Shown here piece after piece: positions 17,758 through 26,633 of a DNA stretch of 44,227 nucleotides. The stretch is from Pseudovibrio flavus (GTDB lineage: Bacteria > Pseudomonadota > Alphaproteobacteria > Rhizobiales > Stappiaceae): contig NZ_SMMA01000044.1 in the NCBI RefSeq assembly GCF_009711345.1, positions 1-44,227 on the forward strand, written 5' to 3'. Position 1 is the first letter of the stretch. Each line of letters begins with the position of its first letter. The position numbers were made by a program, and so were the translations under genes. The notes under the pieces were generated by a model. It was not told where the DNA came from. It did no database searches and was given only the letters and a program-made list of their open reading frames with translations.

Positions 17758-19125
17758 TTACATAAGCGATGGCAGGAATGTGATGATCGCTGGGAACGCT
17801 ACCAGCACGCCAACCGTCAGAACGTCAGCGATGAAGAACGGCGTTGCACCGCGGAACACTTCCTGAACCGGAATGTCAGGACGCACGCCGGACACCACGA
17901 AGCAGTTCAATCCAATCGGCGGCGTGATAAGACAGAGCTCCGCCATTTTCACCACAATGATACCAAACCAGATCGCGCAGGCTGCACCAGACATGCCAAG
18001 AGCACTGTCTGCTGCGGTAACATCAGGACCACCATTCAGCGCGATAATCGCAGGGAACACCACTGGCAGGGTTAGAACCAACATGCCGATAGCATCCATA
18101 AACATGCCGAGTACCGCGTAGCCCAACAGAATGCAGATCACGATGCCAAGCGGTGCGAAATCAAGCGCAACGATAAAGTCACGGAATGCATCAGGCAGGC
18201 CAGCAAAGCCAAGGAAGCGAACGTAGACCAGAACACCCCAGATGAGCGTGAAGATCATCACGGTCAGCTTTGCGGTTTCGTGTAGAGCTTGGAAAAGCTG
18301 CTTGGTGCGCATTCCCTTATAGAATGCGGTGATGAGCACCACGAAAGCACCAAGGGAACCTGCTTCTGTTGGCGTTGCAAATCCGAAGTAAAGGCTTGAG
18401 AAGATGATACCAATCACACCGATAATCGGCAGTGTGCCCGGCACGGACTTGAAGCGTTCACCCCAAGTAAAGCCGCCGATTGCAGGCGCACCGCCCTGCC
18501 AGCGTGCCATCAGATAGATGATACCAGCATAGATAAGGACAGAAACAACACCCGGCAGGAAGCCTGCCATGAGCAGCTTACCGACGGATTCTTCTACCAG
18601 AATTGCGTAGATCACGAGGATCGCGGATGGTGGAATGAGCGAAGCGAGCGTACCACCTGCGGCGACAACTGCCGCTGCAAGGCGTTTGGAATAGCCAGCT
18701 TCCAGCATCTCAGGAATTGCAACACGGGCAAACACCGCAGACGTCGCAGTAGACGCGCCAGACACCGCAGCAAAGCCAGCTGTCGCGAACACAGTACCAA
18801 TCGCCATACCGCCCGGCAGCCAACCAAGCCATTTCTTGGAAGCATCAAACAGCTGCTTGGTGAGACCAGCGTAATAAGCGAGGAAGCCTATCAGAATGAA
18901 GGTCGGCAGAACTGAAAGAGAATAGGTAACCGACTTGGAGTGCGGAATGGTTCCTGCCATTTTTAGCGCAACCATGAAGCCTCTTTCAAAGCCCATGCGC
19001 ATTGAGAAAATAGCGATCATTCCGACGATACCGACAAATGCAGCAGCAAAAGCAACACGTACGCCGATCACAACGAGGATCAGCAACACGCCGGTCATAA
19101 TGAGGCCAATGTCAAACGGGGTCAT
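17758..19125 (-). CDS. dctM: TRAP transporter large permease DctM
   Basis: The 455-residue integral membrane protein is the large, ion-coupled subunit of a tripartite (TRAP) transporter. It is built of about 12 hydrophobic helices with typical DctM segments: VTYSLSVLPTFILIGFLAYYAG, ASTATSAVFARVAIPEM, GTLASLIPPSAILVIYAI and FGFATPTEAGSLGAFV. Its ATG overlaps the stop codon of dctQ (ATGA), indicating translational coupling. Substrate is set by DctP. It is the last gene of the dctP-dctQ-dctM operon. Confidence 0.95.
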   Translation of the reverse strand: MTPFDIGLIMTGVLLILVVIGVRVAFAAAFVGIVGMIAIFSMRMGFERGFMVALKMAGTIPHSKSVTYSLSVLPTFILIGFLAYYAGLTKQLFDASKKWLGWLPGGMAIGTVFATAGFAAVSGASTATSAVFARVAIPEMLEAGYSKRLAAAVVAAGGTLASLIPPSAILVIYAILVEESVGKLLMAGFLPGVVSVLIYAGIIYLMARWQGGAPAIGGFTWGERFKSVPGTLPIIGVIGIIFSSLYFGFATPTEAGSLGAFVVLITAFYKGMRTKQLFQALHETAKLTVMIFTLIWGVLVYVRFLGFAGLPDAFRDFIVALDFAPLGIVICILLGYAVLGMFMDAIGMLVLTLPVVFPAIIALNGGPDVTAADSALGMSGAACAIWFGIIVVKMAELCLITPPIGLNCFVVSGVRPDIPVQEVFRGATPFFIADVLTVGVLVAFPAIITFLPSLM

Positions 19126-19763
19126 ACGGCCTCTCCTTTTTTCTCGTCTTCTTCTAGGAAAGCTTCTTCTATTTCTGCCTGAGCATGCTCGGCAGCATCA
19201 AGGATATGCGGCAGGTCCAGAGTGGAAGCTTCTGGATTAAAAATCAGACGGGTATAGCCATAAAGCTGCAGTAATAGGCGCAACCACAAAACAGAAAGAG
19301 CTACCGGAATGATGAGCTTTGACGGCCAAGTCGGCAAACCCACGTCGATTGTACTGTCGCCCAGCGTCCATGAGCGATCAAAGTGCAAATAGGAGCCGTA
19401 AATCAGAACGGTAACAACCGCCAGAATGATCAGGACGCCCAAGAATTCAGCGATCCAAAGCGCCCGCCCCTTAAAAGTGCCGAGCAGCAATTCCATACGG
19501 ATGTGACCACCCACGCGTTGACAGTACGCTACGCCTAAAAAAGCAAACACTGCCATTGCCTGTTCGGTAATATCGATAAAACCGGGAACCGGCTGGTTAA
19601 ACACGTTGCGGCCAATAACCTGAACCACGGCCAAAAGCATCAAGACCAGAATGCTGGTCGCAGCTATAAGGTTGAACAGGTTCTCGATTTTGCCGAGCGG
19701 TCCATTAAAGCGAAGGTATGCCCGATCCTCCGCCGTAAAAACCGGGGTGGTTTGCGTCTGCAT
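19122..19763 (-). CDS. dctQ: TRAP transporter small permease DctQ
   Basis: This 213-residue protein is the small membrane subunit of the TRAP transporter, with four hydrophobic helices and the family segment FIDITEQAMAVFAFLGVAYCQRVGGHIRMELLL (quoted in part: GHIRMELLL). The C-terminal 25 residues form an acidic cytoplasmic tail rich in Glu. It lies 92 bases after dctP, past an intercistronic hairpin, and overlaps dctM by four bases. Confidence 0.93.
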   Translation of the reverse strand: MQTQTTPVFTAEDRAYLRFNGPLGKIENLFNLIAATSILVLMLLAVVQVIGRNVFNQPVPGFIDITEQAMAVFAFLGVAYCQRVGGHIRMELLLGTFKGRALWIAEFLGVLIILAVVTVLIYGSYLHFDRSWTLGDSTIDVGLPTWPSKLIIPVALSVLWLRLLLQLYGYTRLIFNPEASTLDLPHILDAAEHAQAEIEEAFLEEDEKKGEAV

Positions 19764-19815
19764 TACAGATTAGCCCCTCTGGTAATTATGATTGTTTCCC
19801 AAGGCTGAACATAGA

Positions 19816-19839
19816 AAGGGCCCGTGAACACAGGCCCTT
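19816..19839 (-). terminator. Intercistronic hairpin between dctP and dctQ
   Basis: Stem AAGGGCC / GGCCCTT (minus strand) with a 10-base loop and no long U-run, 17 bases after the dctP stop. Its position fits an attenuator or mRNA-stabilising hairpin that raises DctP over the membrane subunits. Confidence 0.6.
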
Positions 19840-19855
19840 CCCGTTGTTTTGCGCG

Positions 19856-20872
19856 TTAGTTTGCAATCGTGTCCTGAACGAGCTTCAGCAGCTCATCAGC
19901 AGGCAGACCCTTCGCGTTCATTTCTTCTTTCCAAGCTTCCCAAACAGGCTCACCAGCTGCTGCTTTGAATGCTGCCAGTTCTTCATCGGTGAAGGTAACC
20001 TGCTGGATGCCCTGAGCTTCAAGCTCTGGGTACCACTTGTCGTAGACCTTTGCGTAGGTGTCGAGGTAGTGCTGCATGGAAGGATCAACACTGTCCTGCA
20101 GAGCGGACTTGAAGTCTTCTGGAAGCATTTCATATGCTTCGATGCTCACGACTACCGGGCAGTTCACGGTGCCTGGATTGAGGTTCGTGGTCCACCAGTT
20201 ACCAGCGTCAGTGGTCTTATAGGCAAGGTGTGCGTGAGGAGCGAAGGAAACGCCCTGCACGGTACCAGAATCAAGCGCCTGATATGCTTCAGAAGCGGTC
20301 ACAGAAGTAGGCACTGCGCCGATGGTTTCCATTGCTTTACCAATGCCGCCGAGTGCACGAACACGCATGCCTTCAAAGTCGGAAACGGTAGATGGCGCAT
20401 CGCCTTTACCCAGTACGTTGTACTGAGGCATTGGAGAGGACATCAGAAGCATTGCGTTCCAACGTGCAAGATCTTCTTTAACTGCTGGGTGCGCGTAAAG
20501 AGCCTGATCGACAGCTACCTGAGTTTCAAGATCAGGAACACCGAGGAACGGAAGTTCAGCTACGGTCAGGGTCGGGTTCTTATCTGCATGGTAAGAAGCG
20601 CAGAACTGTGCCATTTCGAAAGCGCCGAAGGAGATACCGTCAAGGTTCTCACGGGACTTGGACAGTGCGCCGCCGTAGTGCAGCTTGATTTCAAACTTGC
20701 CATCGGTGCGTGCAGCAACTTCTTCTGCCAGCTTTTCAATGTGCTCGGTGAATGCGCGGCGCTTACCCCAGAGGGATACATTCCAGGTAGTATCAGCTGC
20801 CAGTGCCTCACCAGTAAACGCGGCAGCCATAGTAACGGCGAGAATCGCTGTAGATGTCTTCAGCTTGTTCAT
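19856..20872 (-). CDS. dctP: TRAP transporter substrate-binding protein DctP
   Basis: The 338-residue precursor has a signal peptide ending near EALA-ADTTW and the DctP fold: WNVSLWGKRRAFTEHI, LHYGGALSKSRENLDGI, ELPFLGVPD and the segment GMRVRALGG, in which the Arg usually clamps a carboxylate. It therefore probably binds an organic acid, though not necessarily a C4-dicarboxylate. I start at the ATG at 20872, preceded by GGGAGGACC, not at an alternative start 11 codons earlier. It is the first gene of the operon and lies 406 bases from the divergent universal stress protein. Confidence 0.93.
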   Translation of the reverse strand: MNKLKTSTAILAVTMAAAFTGEALAADTTWNVSLWGKRRAFTEHIEKLAEEVAARTDGKFEIKLHYGGALSKSRENLDGISFGAFEMAQFCASYHADKNPTLTVAELPFLGVPDLETQVAVDQALYAHPAVKEDLARWNAMLLMSSPMPQYNVLGKGDAPSTVSDFEGMRVRALGGIGKAMETIGAVPTSVTASEAYQALDSGTVQGVSFAPHAHLAYKTTDAGNWWTTNLNPGTVNCPVVVSIEAYEMLPEDFKSALQDSVDPSMQHYLDTYAKVYDKWYPELEAQGIQQVTFTDEELAAFKAAAGEPVWEAWKEEMNAKGLPADELLKLVQDTIAN

Positions 20873-21278
20873 TTCGGTCCTCCCAAATCTCCCAAAATCA
20901 ATCACGTAGAATCCGCAGATCGACCTACGTGTTATCGCATAGGTTTAACAGATGGAGCCGAAATTGAAAGGTGTATGCAACCAATGTTTAAACTCTGGAT
21001 TCGGGTGCCTTTGTCCACCGACCCTTGAGTTTTCGTTGTTTTTTTATCGCTGCGGGAAAAACCTTGATACCAATTGAGGAAAGGTGCCAGTAACGGCAGG
21101 TTTCTGCCAATACAACCTCAGGGTTTCATAAAATGGTCTGTTTCAAGTTACGATTCAGTCGCTATTCCTTGATATTGGTCAATGCAGTTCGCTCAGCGAG
21201 TCCTAGTATTTTCCCATAGGTCAAAGGAATGTTATTCTTTTGGCTCTGATACCCCAAAATTCAGTGTGGAGATCGCAC
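20873..21278. other. 406-base intergenic region with TRAP and usp promoters
   Basis: No coding region. It must hold the promoter of the leftward dctPQM operon and of the rightward usp gene. The right half carries an FNR-like box with a correctly placed -10 element (listed separately). No clear operator for the TRAP side was found. Confidence 0.6.
21169..21209 (+). promoter_or_regulatory. Class II FNR-type promoter of usp
   Basis: TTGATATTGGTCAA at 21169-21182 fits the FNR/FnrL box (TTGAT-N4-RTCAA). A -10 element TAGTAT at 21204-21209 follows after 21 bases, close to the 22 expected for an activator centred near -41.5. Predicted start near 21216, with a leader of about 60 bases before the usp ATG. 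Confidence 0.72.
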
Positions 21279-22109
21279 ATGGCAATCAAAGACATTCTTA
21301 CGATCACCGACTATCAGGGTAAGCAACCCGCTGCTCAGGTGGCCGTAGAGATCGCACGCTTGACCGAAGCTCACGCTACTGGCGTCGGTTTGGCATTCGA
21401 ACCGCTTCTTCCCGGCTTTGTTGCAGCTCCAATGCCTGCTGACTATCTACAGATGGCAAGAGAGCAGGCACTGAATTCTGCGAAGGACTCCTTAGAAGCC
21501 TATCAAAAGCTGATTGATCTAGCTGGCGTCAATGGCGAGACCCGCGTGGAGGAAATTCTCACAGGTGGATCATTAGAAGGCATTCTTAGCCAATGCCGTC
21601 TGACCGATCTGGTCGCTATCACACAGGATAATCCAGAGCAGTCCGAGCCTATGCGTTCGGTGATTATCGAAGCTCTGCTGTTTGATACCGGCGTTCCTCT
21701 TTTGGTGGTCCCTCACATCTTCGACGGCCAGTTCAAGCCTAAGAAGGCTGTGATTGCTTGGAACGGCAGCGCATCGGCAGCCCGCGCTGTTCATGCAGCT
21801 CTGCCTGTATTGAAGATGGTTGATGAAGTTAGTGTTCTCATAATCAACGAGTACGAGATTGATGACCGTGAGCCGGGTGCAGCTGTAGCTACCTATCTAG
21901 CTCGCCATGATCTTGAGGTCAGCGTTGATATTATCAACCATCCTCAGGTCTCTATCTCCAACACCATCCTCAACTACATTTCCGACAATGGGGCGGACCT
22001 GCTTGTAATGGGTGGTTACGGTCACAGCCGTATGAGAGAAATGCTGCTGGGCGGTGCAACACGCGAGATCCTCGCTAATATGACCGTTCCTGTCTTGATG
22101 ACCCACTAA
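21279..22109 (+). CDS. Tandem-domain universal stress protein (UspA family)
   Basis: The 276-residue protein has two Usp repeats; the second keeps the ATP-binding motif GGYGHSRMREMLLGGATREIL (shortened) ending NMTVPVLMTH, while the first is degenerate. Such tandem Usp proteins help bacteria survive oxygen or energy limitation. I use the ATG at 21279, with GGAGATC before it, not a TTG 13 codons earlier. An FNR-type promoter lies directly upstream. The gene diverges from a TRAP operon and precedes the Pat-like gene, from which it is separated by a strong hairpin. Confidence 0.9.
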   Translation: MAIKDILTITDYQGKQPAAQVAVEIARLTEAHATGVGLAFEPLLPGFVAAPMPADYLQMAREQALNSAKDSLEAYQKLIDLAGVNGETRVEEILTGGSLEGILSQCRLTDLVAITQDNPEQSEPMRSVIIEALLFDTGVPLLVVPHIFDGQFKPKKAVIAWNGSASAARAVHAALPVLKMVDEVSVLIINEYEIDDREPGAAVATYLARHDLEVSVDIINHPQVSISNTILNYISDNGADLLVMGGYGHSRMREMLLGGATREILANMTVPVLMTH

Positions 22110-22161
22110 AACAGAGCGGGCGATGGACCGCTTAAGGGAATAGACAGTAATAAGCGATAGA

Positions 22162-22195
22162 AGAAAGCGCCAGAACCACAGGTATGGCGCTTTCT
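22162..22195 (+). terminator. Hairpin after usp
   Basis: An 11-bp perfect stem AGAAAGCGCCA / TGGCGCTTTCT with a 12-base loop, 53 bases after usp. The T-run is inside the stem and the stretch after it (GTAATTG) is poor in T, so it may be a terminator or a partial attenuator before the next gene. Confidence 0.6.
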
Positions 22196-22246
22196 GTAAT
22201 TGTAAGAGCACCTGCCATTTCGGGGTAAACGCGGAGCCCTGCAAAA

Positions 22247-23029
22247 ATGACAATTCATAATCTTGAGGGCCTGCTCAGTCCTCAATCCATAGCTGTCATC
22301 GGCCCGAATACCCACGGACCGGTCTTATCTGAACGCCTATTTGCCCAAATAAACGCGAGCGGTTTCAAGGGCCCCAAGTACGTTACTTACTGGCGCGATG
22401 ATGTTCCCAAGGGCTTCAAGAAAATAAGAAGCCTGCGCGATCTTAAGACGCCCGTTGATCTCGTCGTGCTTCTGGGCGACCCAGAGCACTGCATTGGTGC
22501 GATTGAGCGAGCAGGAAAATTTGGCTCGAAAGCTGCCATTATTCCCGCTAGCGGTTTTCATCGCTGGGAAGAAAAGAAGATAGCGCAGGCGCTAGAGACC
22601 GCCCGTCCTCATTCCCTTCGCATCCTCGGCCCCGGAAGCTTGGGCGTTGCAACACCTCACGCTAACCTCTCCGCCCTTCTTACAGCTGACAGCGCAGCAA
22701 GCGGCGATCTTGCTCTTATTTCCCGCTCAGGAACCATATTCAACGCCACATTAGCTTGGGCCAAGGAAAATGCTGTCGGCTTTTCCGGAGTTGTTTCATT
22801 GGGACGCCGCGCTGATGTAGACGTTTCAGACTTGTTGGATTGGTACGCTCAAGATTACAGAACCCGCGCTATTCTGGTGCACTTCGAAACCCTAGAGAAC
22901 CCTCGTAAGTTCCTGTCTGCGGCTCGTGCTGCCGCTCGCTCCAAACCAGTCATTGTTATTCGTTCAGGGGCAAGCCGAGATAAAGAAACCATCGGCAGCA
23001 CCCATGCAGGCCCGCCTCGCCTCCAATGA
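22247..23029 (+). CDS. Pat/YfiQ-type acyl-CoA synthetase-like protein, N-terminal part (frameshifted gene)
   Basis: This 260-codon frame encodes the first part of an NDP-forming acyl-CoA synthetase-like protein. It has a CoA-binding Rossmann domain (LLSPQSIAVIGP, about residues 1-125) and the start of the succinyl-CoA-ligase-like domain (GDLALISRSGTIFNATLAWA, VVSLGRRADVDVSDLLDW, KPVIVIRSG). His253 in GSTHAG corresponds to the phosphohistidine of ADP-forming acyl-CoA synthetases. Two codons later the frame leaves the family and stops at 23029. The missing remainder is in the +1 frame (next entry). GGAG precedes the ATG. The intact ancestor would be about 900 residues, the usual size of Pat/YfiQ protein lysine acetyltransferases. 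Confidence 0.85.
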   Translation: MTIHNLEGLLSPQSIAVIGPNTHGPVLSERLFAQINASGFKGPKYVTYWRDDVPKGFKKIRSLRDLKTPVDLVVLLGDPEHCIGAIERAGKFGSKAAIIPASGFHRWEEKKIAQALETARPHSLRILGPGSLGVATPHANLSALLTADSAASGDLALISRSGTIFNATLAWAKENAVGFSGVVSLGRRADVDVSDLLDWYAQDYRTRAILVHFETLENPRKFLSAARAAARSKPVIVIRSGASRDKETIGSTHAGPPRLQ

Positions 23030-24950
23030 CCTTGTCTATGATGCAGCACTGCAACGAGCAGGCGTTCTGCGCGTTGATGATCTGGACGAGATGTTTCATG
23101 CGGCAGAGACGGTTACCCGCGTAGCCCCGCCTTCAGGCCGACGCCTTGCCATTGTTGCGAACGGGCGAAGCCTTGCAACGCTTGCGGCTGATTGCCTTGA
23201 GCGAATGGGCGGCGAGATGGCGGAGGTTTCACCCGAGCTAAAAGAAGCCGTATGCAAGTTGACACGCGAGGATGCGAAAGCCAGCAACCCTCTTGTCCTT
23301 CAAGAAAATGCCAGCCCTAAAGAGTTTCGCGTTGGGATAGAAGCCTTTTTGGCAGACAAAAATTGCGACGGTGTTCTAGCTATCGCGGCCCCAACTGCCT
23401 TTAATAATCTTGCTGGTATTGCCGCCACGATTGCAGAGGTTGGCGAGAAAAACCGAAAGAAGACGGGCCGTAAGAAAGCACTGATTACAACGCTTGCAAG
23501 TGGTGCGCAGATTCCAAGAGCAGAGCTTGATGCTGCCAAGGTGCCGTGCTTTGCAAGCGCCAGCGAGGCTATTCGCGCATTTATGCACCTGGTGCGTTAT
23601 CGCGAGGCCAAAGATCTTCTGATGGCCGCTCCTGATAGTCTGCCCTCTGACTTCACGCCTGATAAGCCGAGGGCGAAGAAGGCGATTAATGCAGCACTGG
23701 CCGCTGGAGAGCGCTGGCTTTCTCCAGATCAAGTTCTGGATGTGCTGTCTGCCTATCAAATCCCTCAGGTGCCAATGCGGTACGTGCAGACAGCCGTTGA
23801 AGCTGGTGAAGCTGCAAAGCCTTTCCTAAAGGATGGGCATGCCTGCGCACTGAAACTCATTAGCCCTGACTTTACATTCAAGTCCGATATTGATGGTGTC
23901 CTTCTGGACCTTGCAAGCCAAGAAGCTGTCCAAGAAGCTGCTGAAGCGCTCATTGAACGGCTGAACCGCGATTATCCAACTGCTCGCATTGATGGGTTTG
24001 AGATCCAGCCCATGGTCAAGCGGACCAATTCACTTGAGGTGTACGCTGGTCTTGCTGACAGCCCCATATTTGGCCCCGTCGTAGTCTTCGGGCGTGGCGG
24101 AACAGCGGTAGAGGTAACGGCAGACAGAGCAATAGAGCTGGTTCCGCTTGATATGAATTTGGCAGGGGCTCTCATTTCCCGCACCCATACTCATGCGTTG
24201 CTGCGGGGCTTTCGCAACAGGCCTGCTGCCAACATTCATGAGCTGGAACAGTTGCTCGTCAAACTCTCTCAGCTCGCAGTCGATTTTCCCGAGGTTCGGG
24301 AACTGGACCTCAACCCCGTTCTTGTAGACCGTGAAGGGTTGGAAGTTGTCGATGCCCGCATAGCCGTCGCTCCCGATACCTCCAATTCGGCAAGGCAGGG
24401 CAACACCCGCCTTGCCATTGCTCCATACCCTACGGAATGGGAGCATGAGGCACTGCTAAAGGACGGAACTGGTATTTTCCTGAGACCGATCCGGCCTGAG
24501 GATCAGGGGCTTCTGCGTGAGTTCTTCAATCACGTCACCACGGAAGATCTGAGGCTTCGTTTCTTTGCGCCGGTCAAGGAGTTCTCGCACTCGTTCCTCG
24601 CCCGCCTTGTGCAGCTCGACTATGCAAGAGCGATGGCCTTCGTTGCCATTAAGCCGGAAACAGAAGAAATCCTTGGCGTGGTCCGCCTACATACGGACGC
24701 GAACCATAATGTCGGTGAATACGCGGTACTCATACAAAGCGATATGAAGGGTAAAGGGCTGGGATGGATGCTGATGCAGCTTATCATCCGCTATGCCAAA
24801 GCTGATGGTATCGCGACCATCAAAGGTGAGGTTCTTCGGGAGAACCACACCATGATAGAAATGTGCCGGGCACTCGGTTTTACTACCACTCGCTCAGAGG
24901 ATGATGATGCGCTCATCATCGCCACATTGGAGATTGATAAACAGGCTTGA
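23004..24950 (+). CDS. Pat/YfiQ-type protein, C-terminal part: ATP-grasp plus GNAT acetyltransferase
   Basis: This frame continues the previous gene. Family similarity resumes at RLASNDLVYDAALQRAGVLRV, runs through the second CoA-ligase domain and the ATP-grasp domain (CALKLISPDFTFKSDIDGV, FGPVVVFGRGGTAVEV, ELDLNPVLVD), and ends in a GNAT domain of about 160 residues with the acetyl-CoA loop QSDMKGKGLGWMLM. In E. coli and Salmonella this architecture acetylates lysines of enzymes such as acetyl-CoA synthetase. The ATG at 23004 is only a possible re-start; it lacks a ribosome site, so this part is probably silent unless the frame is restored. It ends three bases from the convergent thiamine-pyrophosphate enzyme gene. 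Confidence 0.82.
   Translation: MQARLASNDLVYDAALQRAGVLRVDDLDEMFHAAETVTRVAPPSGRRLAIVANGRSLATLAADCLERMGGEMAEVSPELKEAVCKLTREDAKASNPLVLQENASPKEFRVGIEAFLADKNCDGVLAIAAPTAFNNLAGIAATIAEVGEKNRKKTGRKKALITTLASGAQIPRAELDAAKVPCFASASEAIRAFMHLVRYREAKDLLMAAPDSLPSDFTPDKPRAKKAINAALAAGERWLSPDQVLDVLSAYQIPQVPMRYVQTAVEAGEAAKPFLKDGHACALKLISPDFTFKSDIDGVLLDLASQEAVQEAAEALIERLNRDYPTARIDGFEIQPMVKRTNSLEVYAGLADSPIFGPVVVFGRGGTAVEVTADRAIELVPLDMNLAGALISRTHTHALLRGFRNRPAANIHELEQLLVKLSQLAVDFPEVRELDLNPVLVDREGLEVVDARIAVAPDTSNSARQGNTRLAIAPYPTEWEHEALLKDGTGIFLRPIRPEDQGLLREFFNHVTTEDLRLRFFAPVKEFSHSFLARLVQLDYARAMAFVAIKPETEEILGVVRLHTDANHNVGEYAVLIQSDMKGKGLGWMLMQLIIRYAKADGIATIKGEVLRENHTMIEMCRALGFTTTRSEDDDALIIATLEIDKQA
23011..23013 (+). 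other. Single-base frameshift site in the Pat-like gene
   Basis: Reading GGC, skipping one C of the CCC run and continuing CGC CTC gives STHAG-RLASNDLVYDAA, which aligns without gap to the family pattern SHTGALAGSDAVYDAA. The sequence therefore carries one extra C. A homopolymer-like run at this spot makes either a real mutation or a sequencing error possible. Confidence 0.8.
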
Positions 24951-24953
24951 AGA

Positions 24954-26633
24954 TCAAGCCTGTTCCATTGCCGCTTTGCGAATATCGCTCAAGGAGCGCG
25001 CTGGCGTAATTGCTTCTGGGTCAAGGTGCAGATGCAACAAGGCAGGCTTGCCGCTTGCCTTTGCCTCTTTGAAGCGAAGCTCGAACTCTTCAGCATCGAA
25101 CACTGATGCGGAATAGAAATCATAGGCCGCCGCGATTTCTGCAAAGCGTGGGTTTTTGAGTGTCGTCGCACTTACGCGGCCCGGATATTCCCGTTCCTGA
25201 TGCATACGGATGGTGCCGTAGATACCGTTATCCACCAGCACCACGATAATGTTCGCACCGTCCTGTGCAGCCGTGCCGAGTTCCTGCATGGTCATCTGAA
25301 GGCAGCCATCGCCTGCAAAGCAAAGCACTTCGCGTTCTGGATGCTTAAGCTTGGCTGCAATGGCAGCAGGCAAACCGTAGCCCATTGAGCCGGAAAGAGG
25401 CGCAAGCTGACTGCCATAACGGCGGAAGCGGTGGAAACGATGTACCCAAGTGGCGTAGTTACCAGCGCCGTTGGTGAATATGGCGTCGTCTTTTAGCTCA
25501 CTTTCCAAGAAGTCCATCACCTGCGCCATTTGTAGTTCGCCAGCCACCTGCGGACGTGCACCTGACCATTTCAGGTAATCAGCATGTACGGCTTCCACTC
25601 GGGCGGCTCTTATCGCACTAGCATTTGGCACTGACGTACGCTCAGCCAGTTTCTCGCAGATACCAATCGGCGATGCGTTGATTGCCAGCGTCGGTTGATA
25701 CATACGGCCTAGCTCTTCTGGCGCTGGATGAATGTGGACCAACTTCTGATTTGGAACAGGAATAGACAGAAGCTCATAGGACTGGCTTGGCATTTCAGAG
25801 AGAATATCGCCAAGCATGATAACGAGGTCAGCTTCTTCGACATGTGCACGCAGGGCTGGATTGATGCCAATGCCAACATCACCTGCGTAGTTTGGATGCA
25901 AATGATCGAACAGCATTTGTCTGCGGAAGGAACATGCAACAGGAAGTCCTCTTGCGACTGCGAATTTCTCGAACTGTTGCCTTGCCTTGTCGTTCCAGCG
26001 AGAACCACCCAAAATAGCAATCGGGCGCTCCGCATCTGCTAGGAGCTGCTCCAGTTTGTTAAGCTGCTCGCTGGATGGATATGCCTCTACTGGCTCAATG
26101 AACGGAACCTGCTTGGACGGCGCTGTTTCAACCAAAACATCTTCCGGCAGAGCTAACACTACGGGACCAGGGCGGCCGGACATGGCAACAGAGTAAGCCC
26201 GTGCGACAAACTCAGGAATACGTTCTGCGTGATCAATTTCGGCGACCCATTTGGCGATGGAGCCAAACATTTGCCTGTAGTTGATTTCCTGAAACGCGTC
26301 GCGCTCGCGCATTCCTGTTTCGATCTGCCCGACAAACAGGATCATTGGCGTAGAATCCTGCTGCGCCACATGCACACCGGCGCTGGCATTGGTTGCGCCT
26401 GGCCCGCGTGTAACCATGCAAATGCCCGGGCGACCGGTCATCTTTCCGTAGGCTTCGGCCATCATGGCAGCGCCGCCCTCTTGCCTGCACAAGGTGACGG
26501 GTATGTTGGAATCGTGAAGCCCGTCCAGAACATCCAGATAGCTTTCACCCGGTACACAAAAAACCCGTTCTGCCCCTTGTTGCTCAAGGGCCTCTACAAT
26601 CAAATGGCCGCCGCTTTTCATCATATCCTGCAT
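24954..26633 (-). CDS. Thiamine-pyrophosphate enzyme, acetolactate-synthase-like
   Basis: This 559-residue protein has the three domains of the acetolactate synthase/POX family. The cofactor-activating Glu52 is in CRQEGGAAMMAEAYGK. The central domain follows, and the thiamine-diphosphate motif GDGCLQMTMQELGTAAQ...NG starts at Gly441-Asp442-Gly443. The Glu rules out glyoxylate carboligase, where it is Val. No small regulatory subunit (IlvH) is adjacent, and the fit to biosynthetic IlvB is only moderate, so the keto-acid substrate is open. Start choice is uncertain: ATGs at 26633, 26624 and 26621 are all near, with AGGA only before the last two. The frame remains open upstream but without family similarity. 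Confidence 0.88.
   Translation of the reverse strand: MQDMMKSGGHLIVEALEQQGAERVFCVPGESYLDVLDGLHDSNIPVTLCRQEGGAAMMAEAYGKMTGRPGICMVTRGPGATNASAGVHVAQQDSTPMILFVGQIETGMRERDAFQEINYRQMFGSIAKWVAEIDHAERIPEFVARAYSVAMSGRPGPVVLALPEDVLVETAPSKQVPFIEPVEAYPSSEQLNKLEQLLADAERPIAILGGSRWNDKARQQFEKFAVARGLPVACSFRRQMLFDHLHPNYAGDVGIGINPALRAHVEEADLVIMLGDILSEMPSQSYELLSIPVPNQKLVHIHPAPEELGRMYQPTLAINASPIGICEKLAERTSVPNASAIRAARVEAVHADYLKWSGARPQVAGELQMAQVMDFLESELKDDAIFTNGAGNYATWVHRFHRFRRYGSQLAPLSGSMGYGLPAAIAAKLKHPEREVLCFAGDGCLQMTMQELGTAAQDGANIIVVLVDNGIYGTIRMHQEREYPGRVSATTLKNPRFAEIAAAYDFYSASVFDAEEFELRFKEAKASGKPALLHLHLDPEAITPARSLSDIRKAAMEQA

Noticed and set aside
19844-21028. A 394-codon plus-strand open frame across dctP
   Set aside because: It is antisense to a clear DctP and composed of unusual Cys/His-rich sequence without any recognisable domain.
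22995-23030. Programmed +1 frameshifting in the Pat-like gene
   Set aside because: No slippery codon next to a stop and no stimulatory structure is visible; a one-base indel in a CCC run explains the data more simply.
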